Of a stretch of 64,000 nucleotides of DNA, positions 32,886 through 41,919 are shown piece after piece. Within the stretch, counting starts at the first letter, position 1, and every line of letters begins with the position of its first letter. The DNA comes from Microbacterium rhizomatis. Its GTDB lineage: Bacteria > Actinomycetota > Actinomycetes > Actinomycetales > Microbacteriaceae. Under the pieces are notes generated by a model. The model did no database searches. It saw only the letters and a program-made list of their open reading frames with translations, and had not been told where the DNA came from. The stretch is from the NCBI RefSeq assembly GCF_008710745.1, contig NZ_VYSA01000002.1, forward strand, positions 248,001 to 312,000. The letters run 5' to 3'. The translations under genes were made by a program, and so were the position numbers.

Positions 32886-34043
32886 TCACCAACTCACGGT
32901 TGCTGATGGATCCCCCGCGATGAAGTCGGCGAGGCGACTCATGAACATCCTGCGCAGCTGAAGCACGCCCTTGTCGGACTGGGCGAGGTTCTGTCGGTCT
33001 GCATCGGTGATGAACCGCATCGCCTGCTGGGTGAGCGCGTCCTCGATGTTCGCCAGACGGGGGTGGTCGACGAAGTCCATCAACGTCTTCTCGCCGCGGA
33101 TGATCATCTCGGCGATGTCCTCCGTCAACGGGTACTTGGCGACCTCGTGCTGCAGCTGCGCCTGCCGCTCGCGCCAGACCTTGGCCCCCTCTTCGTCGGT
33201 GTGGATGGCCTCGATCGAGAACGTCCGGTGCGACTCGTCGTCGATCGGCACACGCCACGAGAGGTTCTCGAGCCAGCCGATGCGTTGGCCCACCTGCAGG
33301 TGCATGACGTTCGGAAGCAGCACGGCCGAATTGGCGTGCTGGCCGTCATCGGTGTCGACGACGCGCACGCCGTAGGGCAGTCGTTCGACCGTGATATCGC
33401 GAACAACTGCGAGGTCGGGCGAGAATCCCACCTTGGTGAGGGTCGGGTTGGCTGAAATCGCGTGCGTGTAGGGAACGTGAGCGTGGTCGATCGTGTTCTC
33501 GGTGTTGATGTAGTAGTTGCAATACCGACGGTAGACACGGTTGAAAACGAGGGGTGCCGACATCATGTCGTGGCCGTGCTCGCGCGAGAACTTCTCGATG
33601 TCAGGGAACGGCGGCGCGTCGCCGTCACCGAAGTAGACGAAGATCAGCCCGTAGATCTCGGTGACGGGATACGTCGTGAGCCGGATGCGTCTGATGAGAT
33701 TCTCGCCCTGCAGAGGCGCCTCGGTGCATTGTCCGTCGGGCCCGTACTTCCAGCCGTGGAACTTGCATCGGAGGGAATCGCCCTCGACCGTGCCGATGGA
33801 CAGCTTCGTCAACCGGTGGGGGCAGAGCGCCTGAGTGACGACAGCGGTCCCCTCCTCGCCCCGATACAGGGTGAAGTCCTCGCTCATGATCGTGATCGGC
33901 TTCGCAACCCCTGCGGGGAGGTCCTCGGAGCGGAATACCGGTTGCCAGAAGGCCCGCAGCCAGCGACCGGCCGGAGTGTCCGGTCCGGTTTCGAAGGGGC
34001 TGAGCGTCTGAATCGTCGGCTCGGGGGGAACGACTCCGGTCAT
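32886..34043 (-). CDS. Rieske non-heme iron oxygenase, alpha subunit
   Basis: The 385-residue oxygenase of the phthalate/vanillate type (one-component alpha) hydroxylates an aromatic ring or removes an O-alkyl group using electrons from a reductase. The Rieske cluster motif is complete: CPHRLT (Cys74, His76) and CKFHGWKYG (Cys93, His96). Mononuclear iron ligands are His189 and His194 in IDHAHVPYTH, with bridging Asp186. Start ATG 34041-34043 has AAAGGA upstream and overlaps the cupin stop as ATGA. The reductase partner is probably the VanB-type protein at 50525-51496. Expression should be from the operator near 35.0 kb. Confidence 0.92.
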   Translation of the reverse strand: MTGVVPPEPTIQTLSPFETGPDTPAGRWLRAFWQPVFRSEDLPAGVAKPITIMSEDFTLYRGEEGTAVVTQALCPHRLTKLSIGTVEGDSLRCKFHGWKYGPDGQCTEAPLQGENLIRRIRLTTYPVTEIYGLIFVYFGDGDAPPFPDIEKFSREHGHDMMSAPLVFNRVYRRYCNYYINTENTIDHAHVPYTHAISANPTLTKVGFSPDLAVVRDITVERLPYGVRVVDTDDGQHANSAVLLPNVMHLQVGQRIGWLENLSWRVPIDDESHRTFSIEAIHTDEEGAKVWRERQAQLQHEVAKYPLTEDIAEMIIRGEKTLMDFVDHPRLANIEDALTQQAMRFITDADRQNLAQSDKGVLQLRRMFMSRLADFIAGDPSATVSW

Positions 34044-34966
34044 GATGGCGTCCTTTCGCTGAGAGTGGGAAGGGTTTCGTAGTCGGCCTGATTCAGCACC
34101 CAGCCACGGTCGATGAAGTCCCGCCGTGGTGGCGCGAAGATGTCGATCAACTGATGTGCGCCGGGACCCACCGCACGCGTCGTGTGTATGTTGCCGGGAG
34201 GGATGATCGTCACCGACGGGCTGTTGACCTGCACGTGCTCGTCGGATCGCCAGTCCGAGAGGCGTTCGCTCCAAGGACGGCGGACATGGTGCACGAATTC
34301 ACCCACCATCGTGACGGATGCCTGTTCGAAGTCGTCGTGGCTGTGGGGGGTGAGGTGGTCTGTGCTGCGCGGGCCGATCTGGGGCTCGAACCAGTTGATC
34401 ATGAGCGTCTCCGTTCGGAAGATGCGGCCGAATCGGTCGGGGTCGCGGGGGATGTCGTCCATCGCGTATGCGCGGATGCCGGCGGACATGGGCCGAGTCG
34501 GCTCGCTCGGGAGGGGCGCAACGGAAGGATTCGGATTCACATAGGCGGCGTCATTGTGCGCGCGCGAAGCGATTCGTTCGTCGCGGCATGAGTACACCCG
34601 CACGATGAATCCCGGCCGCGTGCACTCAATATGAGTCGGACCGGGCGGCACGATCGCGAGCACCGGTCCCGAGAGAGTGGCCGCAGCCTCGTCGCCGGAT
34701 GCGACGCTGACCGCGACGTCGTCCACGACCAGCAGAGCGTGTTCCTCCGGGCCTGAAATCCGCTCCTCGGCCTGCCCCTTGTCCAGCCAGGTGATGTCCA
34801 CGACGAAATTCTGTGCGCGATAGATCCACGAGTGCTCGCCTGAGAAGGTCCATCCCGGCGACAGCGTGCCGGCCGCATGCGCCGCGAGCAGTTCACCGCT
34901 GAACTCGAAGAACTGCGGAGGTCGCACCGCGCGGGCAGTGGCGGCGGTGGATCGGTCTGACGTCAT
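34040..34966 (-). CDS. two-domain cupin protein coupled to the Rieske oxygenase
   Basis: The 308-residue protein has two cupin-like halves. The C-terminal half has an apparent metal site in LTPHSHDDFEQASVTMVGEF and IIPPGNIHTTRAVG, ending in DIFAPPRRDF. The N-terminal half (LLVVDDVAVSV, AIVPPGPTHIEC) looks degenerate. It is not the classical gentisate or homogentisate dioxygenase sequence, so enzyme, isomerase or sensor roles all remain open. It overlaps the Rieske gene by 4 bp and is first in the operon, 21 bases from the operator site, so it is probably needed with the oxygenase. Confidence 0.75.
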   Translation of the reverse strand: MTSDRSTAATARAVRPPQFFEFSGELLAAHAAGTLSPGWTFSGEHSWIYRAQNFVVDITWLDKGQAEERISGPEEHALLVVDDVAVSVASGDEAAATLSGPVLAIVPPGPTHIECTRPGFIVRVYSCRDERIASRAHNDAAYVNPNPSVAPLPSEPTRPMSAGIRAYAMDDIPRDPDRFGRIFRTETLMINWFEPQIGPRSTDHLTPHSHDDFEQASVTMVGEFVHHVRRPWSERLSDWRSDEHVQVNSPSVTIIPPGNIHTTRAVGPGAHQLIDIFAPPRRDFIDRGWVLNQADYETLPTLSERTPS

Positions 34967-34986
34967 TGGCGGGCCCCTTAGGTATG

Positions 34987-35011
34987 TTTTGCATTACGAG
35001 ATGGCGTCTCG
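34987..35011. promoter_or_regulatory. IclR operator site 1 (cupin-Rieske operon and iclR)
   Basis: CGAGA (34997-35001), 5 bases, TCTCG (35007-35011) forms the core; the outer third half-site at 34987-34991 (TTTTG) is weak. The palindrome is longer in this site, GCATT and AATGC flanking on either side. It lies between the divergent cupin and IclR genes and so could govern both, including autoregulation. Confidence 0.7.
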
Positions 35012-35106
35012 CAATGCTCTCCGAATATACTTCGAGCCGGAGTGTCGTGCAACAGGGATGTGCGAGGTGGCGACTCGCACCGACTGATGAGGAAGGTGTG
35101 GGGAAG

Positions 35107-35895
35107 ATGTCGTATGTCGACGGCCCTGACAGCCCTGAGCGGTCCAACGGATCACGCATCGCCGTGATCGACAAGGCAGTGCATGTACTGGATGCACTCA
35201 TGCTTGCTCCGAACGGGCTGACGCCCACCGATGCGGCAGCAGCGATCGACTCGAATAGAAGCACGGCCTTCCGGCTACTGACATCGCTCGAGCAAGCTGG
35301 ACTTCTCTACCGTGACGCGCTCACCGGCCGGTATCGGCTGGGTGTCAAGTTCCTGCAGTACGGGGAAGCGGTACGGGCGGGCATGGCCTTGGTCGACCTG
35401 GCCGACCCCATCATGCGGCACCTCTCGGCGGTCACACGCCAGACGGTGTCGCTCGCCGTCCGAGAGGGATTCGGCGCCCGATACGTGCACCGAATTCCGG
35501 GTCCCGAGATCGAAGTCTTCGGGTGGAAGATCGGCGATTGGCTGCCGATGCACGCCGGTGCGGCCGCCGAGGCTCTCCTGTCCGCTCTTCCCGATTCCGA
35601 AGTGGAGCGATATCTCGCGCAGGGCGGCGAGCGCCGCACTCGCCTCGGAGTGGTCTCCGACGACGAGATCAGGTCGCATATCGCCGTCGCGAGACAACGC
35701 GGCTGGTCGCTCAATAGAGCCGCCCTGACCGAGGGGGTGCTCTCGCTCGGCGTACCCGTGCGGGACAGCTCCGGCGGGCTGGTGTGTGCGATCTCCGTCG
35801 CCGGCCTGGGACACCACTACCAGGACGACACGATCGATGACACCGCGGGCGCTGTCATGGCGGCGGCGCGCGAGATCACCGCCGTGCTTCCTTGA
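35107..35895 (+). CDS. IclR family transcriptional regulator of the island
   Basis: The 262-residue regulator has an N-terminal winged HTH (IDKAVHVLDALMLAPNGLT, then AAIDSNRSTAFRLLTSLEQAGLL) and a C-terminal IclR ligand domain (VSLAVREGFGARYVHRIPG, LPMHAGAAAEALLSALPD, SLGVPVRDSSGGLVCAISVAG). ATG 35107 is used because GGAAGG sits 10 bases before it. IclR proteins often bind aromatic acids such as 4-hydroxybenzoate or protocatechuate. It lies between operator sites 1 and 2, and the same motif precedes all island operons, so it is probably the regulator of the whole island. Confidence 0.9.
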   Translation: MSYVDGPDSPERSNGSRIAVIDKAVHVLDALMLAPNGLTPTDAAAAIDSNRSTAFRLLTSLEQAGLLYRDALTGRYRLGVKFLQYGEAVRAGMALVDLADPIMRHLSAVTRQTVSLAVREGFGARYVHRIPGPEIEVFGWKIGDWLPMHAGAAAEALLSALPDSEVERYLAQGGERRTRLGVVSDDEIRSHIAVARQRGWSLNRAALTEGVLSLGVPVRDSSGGLVCAISVAGLGHHYQDDTIDDTAGAVMAAAREITAVLP

Positions 35896-35902
35896 CAGAT
35901 GG

Positions 35903-35927
35903 TCTCGTTCTGCGAGACCAGATCTTG
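35903..35927. promoter_or_regulatory. IclR operator site 2 (extradiol dioxygenase-malate synthase operon)
   Basis: TCTCG-TTCTG-CGAGA-CCAGA-TCTTG (25 bases) carries three half-sites at 10-bp spacing. The first two form an 8-bp perfect palindrome TGGTCTCG/CGAGACCA (35900-35907 and 35913-35920). It stands between the IclR stop and the dioxygenase start. Confidence 0.72.
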
Positions 35928-36028
35928 AAATGCGAACAAAACTGCGTGATGATGGGCTGGCGCGGCCCGAACCGCCGCGTGGGAGCCGTCGTCGGCGGTC
36001 GCCCTGCCGAGCCGAAGGGCAACCGTCA

Positions 36029-36934
36029 ATGATCACACGCGTCGGATCGATCACACTCGATGTGCCGGACCTGTCAGCATCCCTCAGATTCTTCGTGGAG
36101 AAGGTCGGCCTCGAGGCGACCGAGTCAGATGGAAGCACGGCATACCTTCGCGCTGACGCCCGCCACCACGACCTCATCCTCCATCAGTCCGCGACTCGTG
36201 AAGCGGCTCTTCGTCACCTCAACCTCGAAGTGGATGGGGACCTCTCGGAGCACGTCGCGACGGCGGTCGCCGCGGGGGCGGTCGACATCGGTCCCCTCGC
36301 CCATCCCGGCGTGGATGCCGCTCATGTGCTCGAGATACCGTCGGGATACGGGGTGAAGCTGTACACCGGGATGGCCCCGGTTCCCCCGCCGGTCCCCACC
36401 ACACCGCAACGCCCGTTCCGGTTCTCGCATTTCAACATCGCCGTGCCGGAGGTTGCGCCGATGATGGAGTTCTTCACCGCCGCATTCGGCCTGCTGCCCT
36501 CCGATTGGATCGGAAGCAAGGACGACCCGTTTCTCGCATGGCTGCACTGCCCCGTCTTCAACGCGCCCCATCACGGAGTGGCGATCCTGCAAGGCGAACC
36601 GAAGCTGCATCACATCGCATTCGACTACGAAACCGTCGAAGGTCTGATCGCTCGCGTCGACAACTACGTGGATGACTCGCACTACCTCGTGTGGGGCATG
36701 GGCCGTCACGGCACAGGAGGCAGCGTCTTCGCCTACACCGAGGACGCCTCCGGTCTGCTCGTCGAGCTCGACTCGGGGATGATCTCGATCGGCGACGACC
36801 CCCGGTGGAGGGAGGCGCAGGTGTGGTCACTCGACGATCAGCGCGCCGTCGACGAATGGGGCTCGGCGATCCCCGAGCGATGGCTGGCTAAGCGCACGGC
36901 GTTCCTCCGCCCGTCCGCGTCGCCGGTCGCCTAG
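36029..36934 (+). CDS. extradiol ring-cleavage dioxygenase of the VOC (type I) superfamily
   Basis: The 301-residue protein has two vicinal-oxygen-chelate modules. The second carries the iron ligands His134 (FRFSHFNIAV), His195 (PKLHHIAFDY) and Glu246 (GLLVELDSG), the 2-His-1-Glu site of catechol 2,3-dioxygenase and BphC-like enzymes. It should open a catechol-type ring next to the hydroxyls (meta cleavage). Start ATG 36029-36031 follows a weak AAGGGC. Malate synthase begins 12 bases after its stop, so they share an operon downstream of operator site 2. The preferred catechol is unknown. Confidence 0.88.
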   Translation: MITRVGSITLDVPDLSASLRFFVEKVGLEATESDGSTAYLRADARHHDLILHQSATREAALRHLNLEVDGDLSEHVATAVAAGAVDIGPLAHPGVDAAHVLEIPSGYGVKLYTGMAPVPPPVPTTPQRPFRFSHFNIAVPEVAPMMEFFTAAFGLLPSDWIGSKDDPFLAWLHCPVFNAPHHGVAILQGEPKLHHIAFDYETVEGLIARVDNYVDDSHYLVWGMGRHGTGGSVFAYTEDASGLLVELDSGMISIGDDPRWREAQVWSLDDQRAVDEWGSAIPERWLAKRTAFLRPSASPVA

Positions 36935-36946
36935 GCAGACACGCTG

Positions 36947-39106
36947 GTGACGCACGTCGACGTCGGAGGACTCAAGGTCGCCGAGCCGCTGTACCACTTC
37001 ATCGAAGGCGAGGCCCTCCCGGGATCGGGCGTCGACTCGGCTACCTTCTGGGCGGGCGCTGACGCCATCATCCATGATTTCGGTCCACGCATACGTGACC
37101 TGCTCGCCCGCCGAAATCTTCTGCAGGAACTCATCGACTCCTACCACCGGGAACGACAGGGCGCTCCCGACCCCGCAGAGTATGAGCAGTTCCTGCGCGG
37201 AATCGGCTACCTCGTCGAGGAGCCGGAAGACTTCCAGGTCACGACAGCCGGAGTGGACACGGAGGTCTCCTCGCAGGCGGGGCCGCAACTCGTCGTGCCG
37301 CTCCTGAACGCCCGGTTCGCGGTCAATGCCGCAAATGCGCGGTGGGGATCGCTGTACGACGCGCTGTACGGCACCGACGCGGTCTCGGACGCAGCGGAGC
37401 TCGCACGGGGCCGGACCTACAATCCGGTCCGCGGTGCCGAAGTCGTCCGTCGCGGTCGCCAGTTCCTCGACGACGCCGTTCCCCTCCCGGCTGGTTCCCA
37501 TTCCCGGGCCACGTCTTACGCGGTCGACGAGCAGGGCGTTCGAGTCATCGTCGACGGACGCGAAAGCCGACTCGTCGACCCATCCCAGTTCGTCGGCTAC
37601 CGGGGCTCGCGTGAGTCTCCTACTGTGCTCGTCTTCGTGAACAACGGTCTTCACATCGAGCTTCGCATCGACCGCGCGAGCGCGATCGGCTCCGCAGATT
37701 CCGCGGGAGTCGCCGACATCGTGCTCGAATCGGCGGTGTCCACCATCATGGACCTCGAAGACTCCGTGACGGCGGTGGATGTCGACGACAAGATTCTCGG
37801 ATATCGGAACTGGCTTCTGCTGATGCAGGGAACCCTTTCCGCGGTCGTGACGAAGAACGGTCAGACCTTCAACCGATCGATGAACCCGGATCGTACCTGC
37901 GTATCCGTTGACGGCGAGGCACGAACGCTCCACGGGCGAGCCCTGCTGTTCATCAGGCAGGTCGGCCATCTGATGACGACCAACGCGGTTCTGGACCGTG
38001 ACGGTGAGGAAGTCTCCGAGGGTATTCTCGACGCGCTCGTGACCGGGCTGGGGAGCGCGCACGACCTCCGGGGCGCGGCCCGTGGCACCAACTCTCGCAC
38101 GGGCTCGATCTACGTCGTCAAGCCCAAACTGCATGGCCCGGAGGAGGTCGCGCTCTCGGTCGAGCTTCTCAGTCGCGTCGAAGACGTGCTCGGATTCGCT
38201 CCGCTCACGATCAAGATCGGGATCATGGATGAGGAGCGCCGCACGACCCTCAACCTCAAGGCGTGCATCCGGGCGGCCGCGGACCGCATCGCCTTCATCA
38301 ACACGGGGTTCCTCGACCGCACCGGGGACGAGATCCACACCTCGACGATGGCCGGGCCGATGGTCCCCAAGAACGACATGCGCGCTCAGGAGTGGATCGC
38401 CGCATACGAGGACTCCAACGTCGACATCGGGCTCGCGTGCGGTCTTCGAGGTCGAGCCCAGATCGGCAAGGGCATGTGGGCGGCCCCCGACAATATGGCC
38501 GACATGCTGCAGACGAAGATCGCTCATCCACTGGCGGGGGCGACCTGCGCCTGGGTGCCATCGCCGACGGCGGCGACTCTGCACGCGATCCACTACCACC
38601 GGGTGGATGTGGACGCCCGGCAGCGGCAGCTCGCCGGCGGACGCCGCGCGACCATGCGAGACCTGCTGACGATACCGCTCGGTGATCCGGCGGAGTGGCC
38701 CTCCAACCAACGCCAAGCCGAACTCGACAACAATCTCCAGAGCATCCTCGGATATGTGGTGCGGTGGATCGACGCGGGGGTGGGATGCTCGAAAGTTCCC
38801 GACATTCATGGTGTCGCGCTCATGGAGGATCGCGCGACCTGCAGGATCTCCTCGCAGCATGTCGCAAACTGGCTGCTCCACCGGGTGGTCACTCTCGAAC
38901 AGATCGAGCAGACCCTGAGGCGCATGGCGACCATCGTGGACATGCAGAATTCCGGCGACCCCGCGTACCGGGCGATGAGCCCCGACTTCGACGGTCTGGC
39001 GTTCACAGCCGCGCGCGACCTGGTACTGGCCGGGCTCGACCAACCGAGCGGGTATACCGAGCCGATCCTGCACCGCTACCGCGCGGCCCGGAAGGCACGA
39101 GACTGA
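36947..39106 (+). CDS. glcB: malate synthase G
   Basis: The 719-residue enzyme condenses glyoxylate and acetyl-CoA to malate. Family G marks are visible: the long N-terminal clasp, [29 protein letters not shown], the [10 protein letters not shown] segment, [18 protein letters not shown] with the conserved acidic Mg ligands, [17 protein letters not shown], and the C-terminal [21 protein letters not shown] and catalytic region. The start is GTG 36947. Placing this enzyme beside an extradiol dioxygenase, under the same operator, shows that the catabolic pathway probably releases glyoxylate. Isocitrate lyase lies far away at the window start with its own expression. Confidence 0.93.
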   Translation: MTHVDVGGLKVAEPLYHFIEGEALPGSGVDSATFWAGADAIIHDFGPRIRDLLARRNLLQELIDSYHRERQGAPDPAEYEQFLRGIGYLVEEPEDFQVTTAGVDTEVSSQAGPQLVVPLLNARFAVNAANARWGSLYDALYGTDAVSDAAELARGRTYNPVRGAEVVRRGRQFLDDAVPLPAGSHSRATSYAVDEQGVRVIVDGRESRLVDPSQFVGYRGSRESPTVLVFVNNGLHIELRIDRASAIGSADSAGVADIVLESAVSTIMDLEDSVTAVDVDDKILGYRNWLLLMQGTLSAVVTKNGQTFNRSMNPDRTCVSVDGEARTLHGRALLFIRQVGHLMTTNAVLDRDGEEVSEGILDALVTGLGSAHDLRGAARGTNSRTGSIYVVKPKLHGPEEVALSVELLSRVEDVLGFAPLTIKIGIMDEERRTTLNLKACIRAAADRIAFINTGFLDRTGDEIHTSTMAGPMVPKNDMRAQEWIAAYEDSNVDIGLACGLRGRAQIGKGMWAAPDNMADMLQTKIAHPLAGATCAWVPSPTAATLHAIHYHRVDVDARQRQLAGGRRATMRDLLTIPLGDPAEWPSNQRQAELDNNLQSILGYVVRWIDAGVGCSKVPDIHGVALMEDRATCRISSQHVANWLLHRVVTLEQIEQTLRRMATIVDMQNSGDPAYRAMSPDFDGLAFTAARDLVLAGLDQPSGYTEPILHRYRAARKARD

Positions 39107-39116
39107 GAGCAGAGGG

Positions 39117-40040
39117 TTACCGCATTTCGAGCACGAGCTTGCCTTGGAGATGTCGTCCCTCGCTCAGCCGATGGGCCTCGGCGACATCGGCCATCGGAAA
39201 TCGGGTGATCGCAGGGGGACGCACGGCCCCGGCCCCGATGAGGTCGCTGATCCGTTCCAGATGTGCGCGGTCGCGGACTACTTCCGGGCGTATCACCGCG
39301 ATGTCCGAGCGGCTCGGCGACGACGCCTCCGGCCCGGCAGCGCAATGGACGAGGGCTCCCCCGGGCCTCACGACCGCCGCGGAACCGCGTTGCACGTCAC
39401 CACCGACCGTGTCAAAGACGAGGTCGAATCGCCGGCCGAGGTCGGCGACGTCCGTGGCGCGGTAGTCGATCACCTCGTCCGCGCCCAACGATCGGACATA
39501 TTCGTGGTTCGCCGCACTCGCCGTCGTGGTGACGTCCGCGCCGAGATGCTTGGCGAGCTGGACCGCGAAGCTGCCCACGCCGCCTGCGCCGCCCTGAACG
39601 AGCACACGCTGACCCGCAGACACGCCGCCCACATCGTCGAGGGCGTACAGCGCCGTGAGGCCGGTCAAGGCGATAGCCGCCGCTTGAGTGTGGTCTATGC
39701 CGGGGGGCATCGGGGCCACGATGGCAGCCTCGATCGCAATCTGTTCGGCCTGGCCGCCATCTGTGCCGCGCTGGCAGACGCCGTACACATCCTGGCCGAC
39801 TCTGAGATCAGAACCGAAAGGCGCCTTCCTCACGACACCCGCGAAGTCTCGCCCCATGATGTGCGGAAACGACATCTGGTCATATCGCGTGGCACCGCTG
39901 CGGAGCTTGACGTCGGCCCCGTTGATGCTGGCGGCGTGCACCTCGACGAGCACCTCGTGTGCCTCAGGGACGGGCGCGTCCAGATCCGCGATCCGCAGCA
40001 CTTCGAGACCGCCGTAATCCACCATCACCACAGCCTTCAT
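39117..40040 (-). CDS. NADPH:quinone oxidoreductase-like zinc-independent medium-chain reductase
   Basis: The 307-residue protein belongs to the MDR superfamily. It has the N-terminal GroES-like domain (GLEVLRIADLDAPVPEAHEVLVEVHAASINGADV) and the Rossmann NADPH site VLVQGGAGGVGSFAVQLAKHLGADV. The structural zinc Cys cluster of alcohol dehydrogenases is lacking. Start ATG 40038-40040 overlaps the CoA-transferase stop as ATGA; an upstream ATG at 40064 would add residues outside the family. It is the last gene of the eight-gene CoA operon, and the substrate is possibly an enone or quinone formed in the pathway. Confidence 0.85.
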   Translation of the reverse strand: MKAVVMVDYGGLEVLRIADLDAPVPEAHEVLVEVHAASINGADVKLRSGATRYDQMSFPHIMGRDFAGVVRKAPFGSDLRVGQDVYGVCQRGTDGGQAEQIAIEAAIVAPMPPGIDHTQAAAIALTGLTALYALDDVGGVSAGQRVLVQGGAGGVGSFAVQLAKHLGADVTTTASAANHEYVRSLGADEVIDYRATDVADLGRRFDLVFDTVGGDVQRGSAAVVRPGGALVHCAAGPEASSPSRSDIAVIRPEVVRDRAHLERISDLIGAGAVRPPAITRFPMADVAEAHRLSEGRHLQGKLVLEMR

Positions 40041-41500
40041 CGCCGTTCCTCTCGTGGCATCCATTTCGGTTCATCTCCGCCGAGCCGTGGAGTCGGGCGC
40101 GACCAATGCGGGGCGGTCTCCGACATGTCCAGCACCGGGCCCAGCGTCTTGAGCGTCCCGTAGCTCGTATCGGGCTCGATGACGTATCGTCGGTCTGCGC
40201 CAGCGCTGGACAAGACATTGGGTGCGTCGGCGAATCCGTCGACGACCCCCCGCCGCTGCACATATAGTGCCGTCTGACACAGCGAGACGTTGACCGCGTA
40301 GCTCCCGCCCTCCCTTCCTCGGCGGCCGAGGGCGAGCATGACTCCATAGGCGCCGAGGTAGCCCGTGTCGTAGTCGCACGTCGGGGGGAAGCTCAACGCG
40401 GGTCGCCCCGCGCCCGACAGCCGACCGTTCTCGTGACACATCCCTGACACGGCCTGGGCCACCTGGTCCCATCCGCCCCGCTCGCGGAAAGGACCGCCGT
40501 TGCCGTAGCAGGTGATGTTGAGGTGCACCAGACCGGGTCGAAGATCGAACAGGGTCTGCAGGTCGAAGCCGAGTTCGCCGACCCTGCCCGGTCGGTAGCC
40601 GTCGATCACGACGTCGGCGGTCCTGACGAGCTCAGTGAGCCGCTCCACGCCGGATCGCGTCTTGAGGTCGAGAAATGAGCTCCGTTTGCCGTGACTCGTA
40701 TCGCGGACGTGCTCGGCGATCTGAGGCAGGTCCGGCGCGGTCACCATGAGCACGTCGGCACCGTGTTCCGCGAGCGTACGACCGGCCATCGGCCCGGCGA
40801 GGATGCGGGTCAGGTCCAATACGCGGATGCCGGACAACGGCCGGTCCCCGTCCGGTAGCGGCTCCGCCGCCGACTCCCCCCGTCGCTCGATCTCCACTAC
40901 CGGGAGCGTGGACAGATAAGCGCCCTGAGGATGGCGATGCCATTCGGCGGGTGAGCGCACGATGCCACCACACGCACCCGCATCGGCGATGGCCTGATCG
41001 AGGTCTTCGGCATCCCACTTCGCGATCGCCCCCCCGACGCTCTCCGGCGTCGCCTCGCACGCCAGCACCCCCAGAACCTTCTCCCTGAGGTGAGGGAGCG
41101 TGAAATGCGGGAGGAACCAGCGGCCGTCCCGCGTCGGCCACGGCTTGATCAGCGCGGCGGTGCGGGCTTGTCCGTCGGGACGAGGGATCGGCTCGAACTC
41201 ACCCGATGGCCCGCGTTCCATCGTGTAGTCGACCGTCTTCAACGAGGCGGCGGCCTCGGCGACGGAGACACCCACGCGCTGGCGCCTGCCCGTGCGCTGC
41301 TCCCAGAGATCGTTCGCCGCGACTCCCACTGCAGCGAGAGCAGCCGCTGTTGCGCTGCCGACCCGGTGAGGGACGCGGAAGAACGGGTCTGCGCCTTCGA
41401 TCACCACCTCGCCGGATTCGAGCGCGCCGCCGGCCCGGATCTCGAGCAGTTCTTCCAGAGCTGCCGATGTCACATCGGAGCCTGCGGTGTCCATGGTCAT
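40037..41500 (-). CDS. class III (CaiB/BaiF) CoA-transferase with rearranged domains
   Basis: The 487-residue protein is longer than the usual 400. The family N-terminal motif LSGIRVLDLTRILAGPMAGRTLAEHGADV appears only at about residue 230, followed by VIDGYRPGRVGELGF and the catalytic Asp in FPPTCDYDTGYLGAYG. The first 220 residues resemble the small-domain and C-terminal part of the family (DGRWFLPHFTLPHLREKVLG, then GAYLSTLPVVEIERRGE). This suggests a circular permutation. It likely transfers CoA between acids, such as succinyl-CoA and a pathway acid. It overlaps the DUF35 gene and the oxidoreductase gene by 4 bp each. Confidence 0.82.
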   Translation of the reverse strand: MTMDTAGSDVTSAALEELLEIRAGGALESGEVVIEGADPFFRVPHRVGSATAAALAAVGVAANDLWEQRTGRRQRVGVSVAEAAASLKTVDYTMERGPSGEFEPIPRPDGQARTAALIKPWPTRDGRWFLPHFTLPHLREKVLGVLACEATPESVGGAIAKWDAEDLDQAIADAGACGGIVRSPAEWHRHPQGAYLSTLPVVEIERRGESAAEPLPDGDRPLSGIRVLDLTRILAGPMAGRTLAEHGADVLMVTAPDLPQIAEHVRDTSHGKRSSFLDLKTRSGVERLTELVRTADVVIDGYRPGRVGELGFDLQTLFDLRPGLVHLNITCYGNGGPFRERGGWDQVAQAVSGMCHENGRLSGAGRPALSFPPTCDYDTGYLGAYGVMLALGRRGREGGSYAVNVSLCQTALYVQRRGVVDGFADAPNVLSSAGADRRYVIEPDTSYGTLKTLGPVLDMSETAPHWSRPTPRLGGDEPKWMPREERR

Positions 41501-41919
41501 GATGGGTTCCTCTCTGCCATCCGCCAGTGCACCAATGTCACCGTCGGGGTCACGTCGACGAAGACGGGACGCGTCTCCTCGTCGATCCGCAAGGATCCCG
41601 GCTCGCCGATCATCGTGCCGTACATCCTGGGACCGTCCTCGAGCTGGATCAGCCCGACGGTATAGGGCAGATCCCCGACCCACGCCGGGCTGAAGGCCCG
41701 GTGGTACTCGGCGTAGCTCCAGAGCGTTCCGGCGGTGCTCACGGGGGTCCACGTCGCGCTCGGGGACCCGCATTCCGGGCACACCGGCGCGGGAGGCCAG
41801 CGCAGGTAGGAACAATCCGCGCAGCGCTGGACGACGAGCCGATGCTCGCGGGTCGCTGTCCAGAACGGAGCGGTGAGCGGGTCATCCGTGCGAGGGAGCG
41901 GCTTGTCTATGTCGCTCAT
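41497..41919 (-). CDS. Zn-ribbon/OB-fold (DUF35) partner of thiolase-like protein
   Basis: The 140-residue protein has a four-Cys zinc ribbon (CADCSYLRWPPAPVCPECG) and a C-terminal OB fold. Such DUF35 proteins are obligate partners of thiolase-fold enzymes lacking a normal CoA-binding domain (steroid aldolase Ltp2 or benzoylsuccinyl-CoA thiolase BbsAB). It overlaps the CoA-transferase by 4 bp (ATGA), and its start lies within the last codons of the thiolase-fold gene, so the two are certainly co-expressed. Confidence 0.88.
   Translation of the reverse strand: MSDIDKPLPRTDDPLTAPFWTATREHRLVVQRCADCSYLRWPPAPVCPECGSPSATWTPVSTAGTLWSYAEYHRAFSPAWVGDLPYTVGLIQLEDGPRMYGTMIGEPGSLRIDEETRPVFVDVTPTVTLVHWRMAERNPS

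Noticed and set aside
34040..34966. Gentisate or homogentisate dioxygenase for the cupin
   Set aside because: The metal-site sequences and overall layout do not match those families, so only the cupin fold is called.
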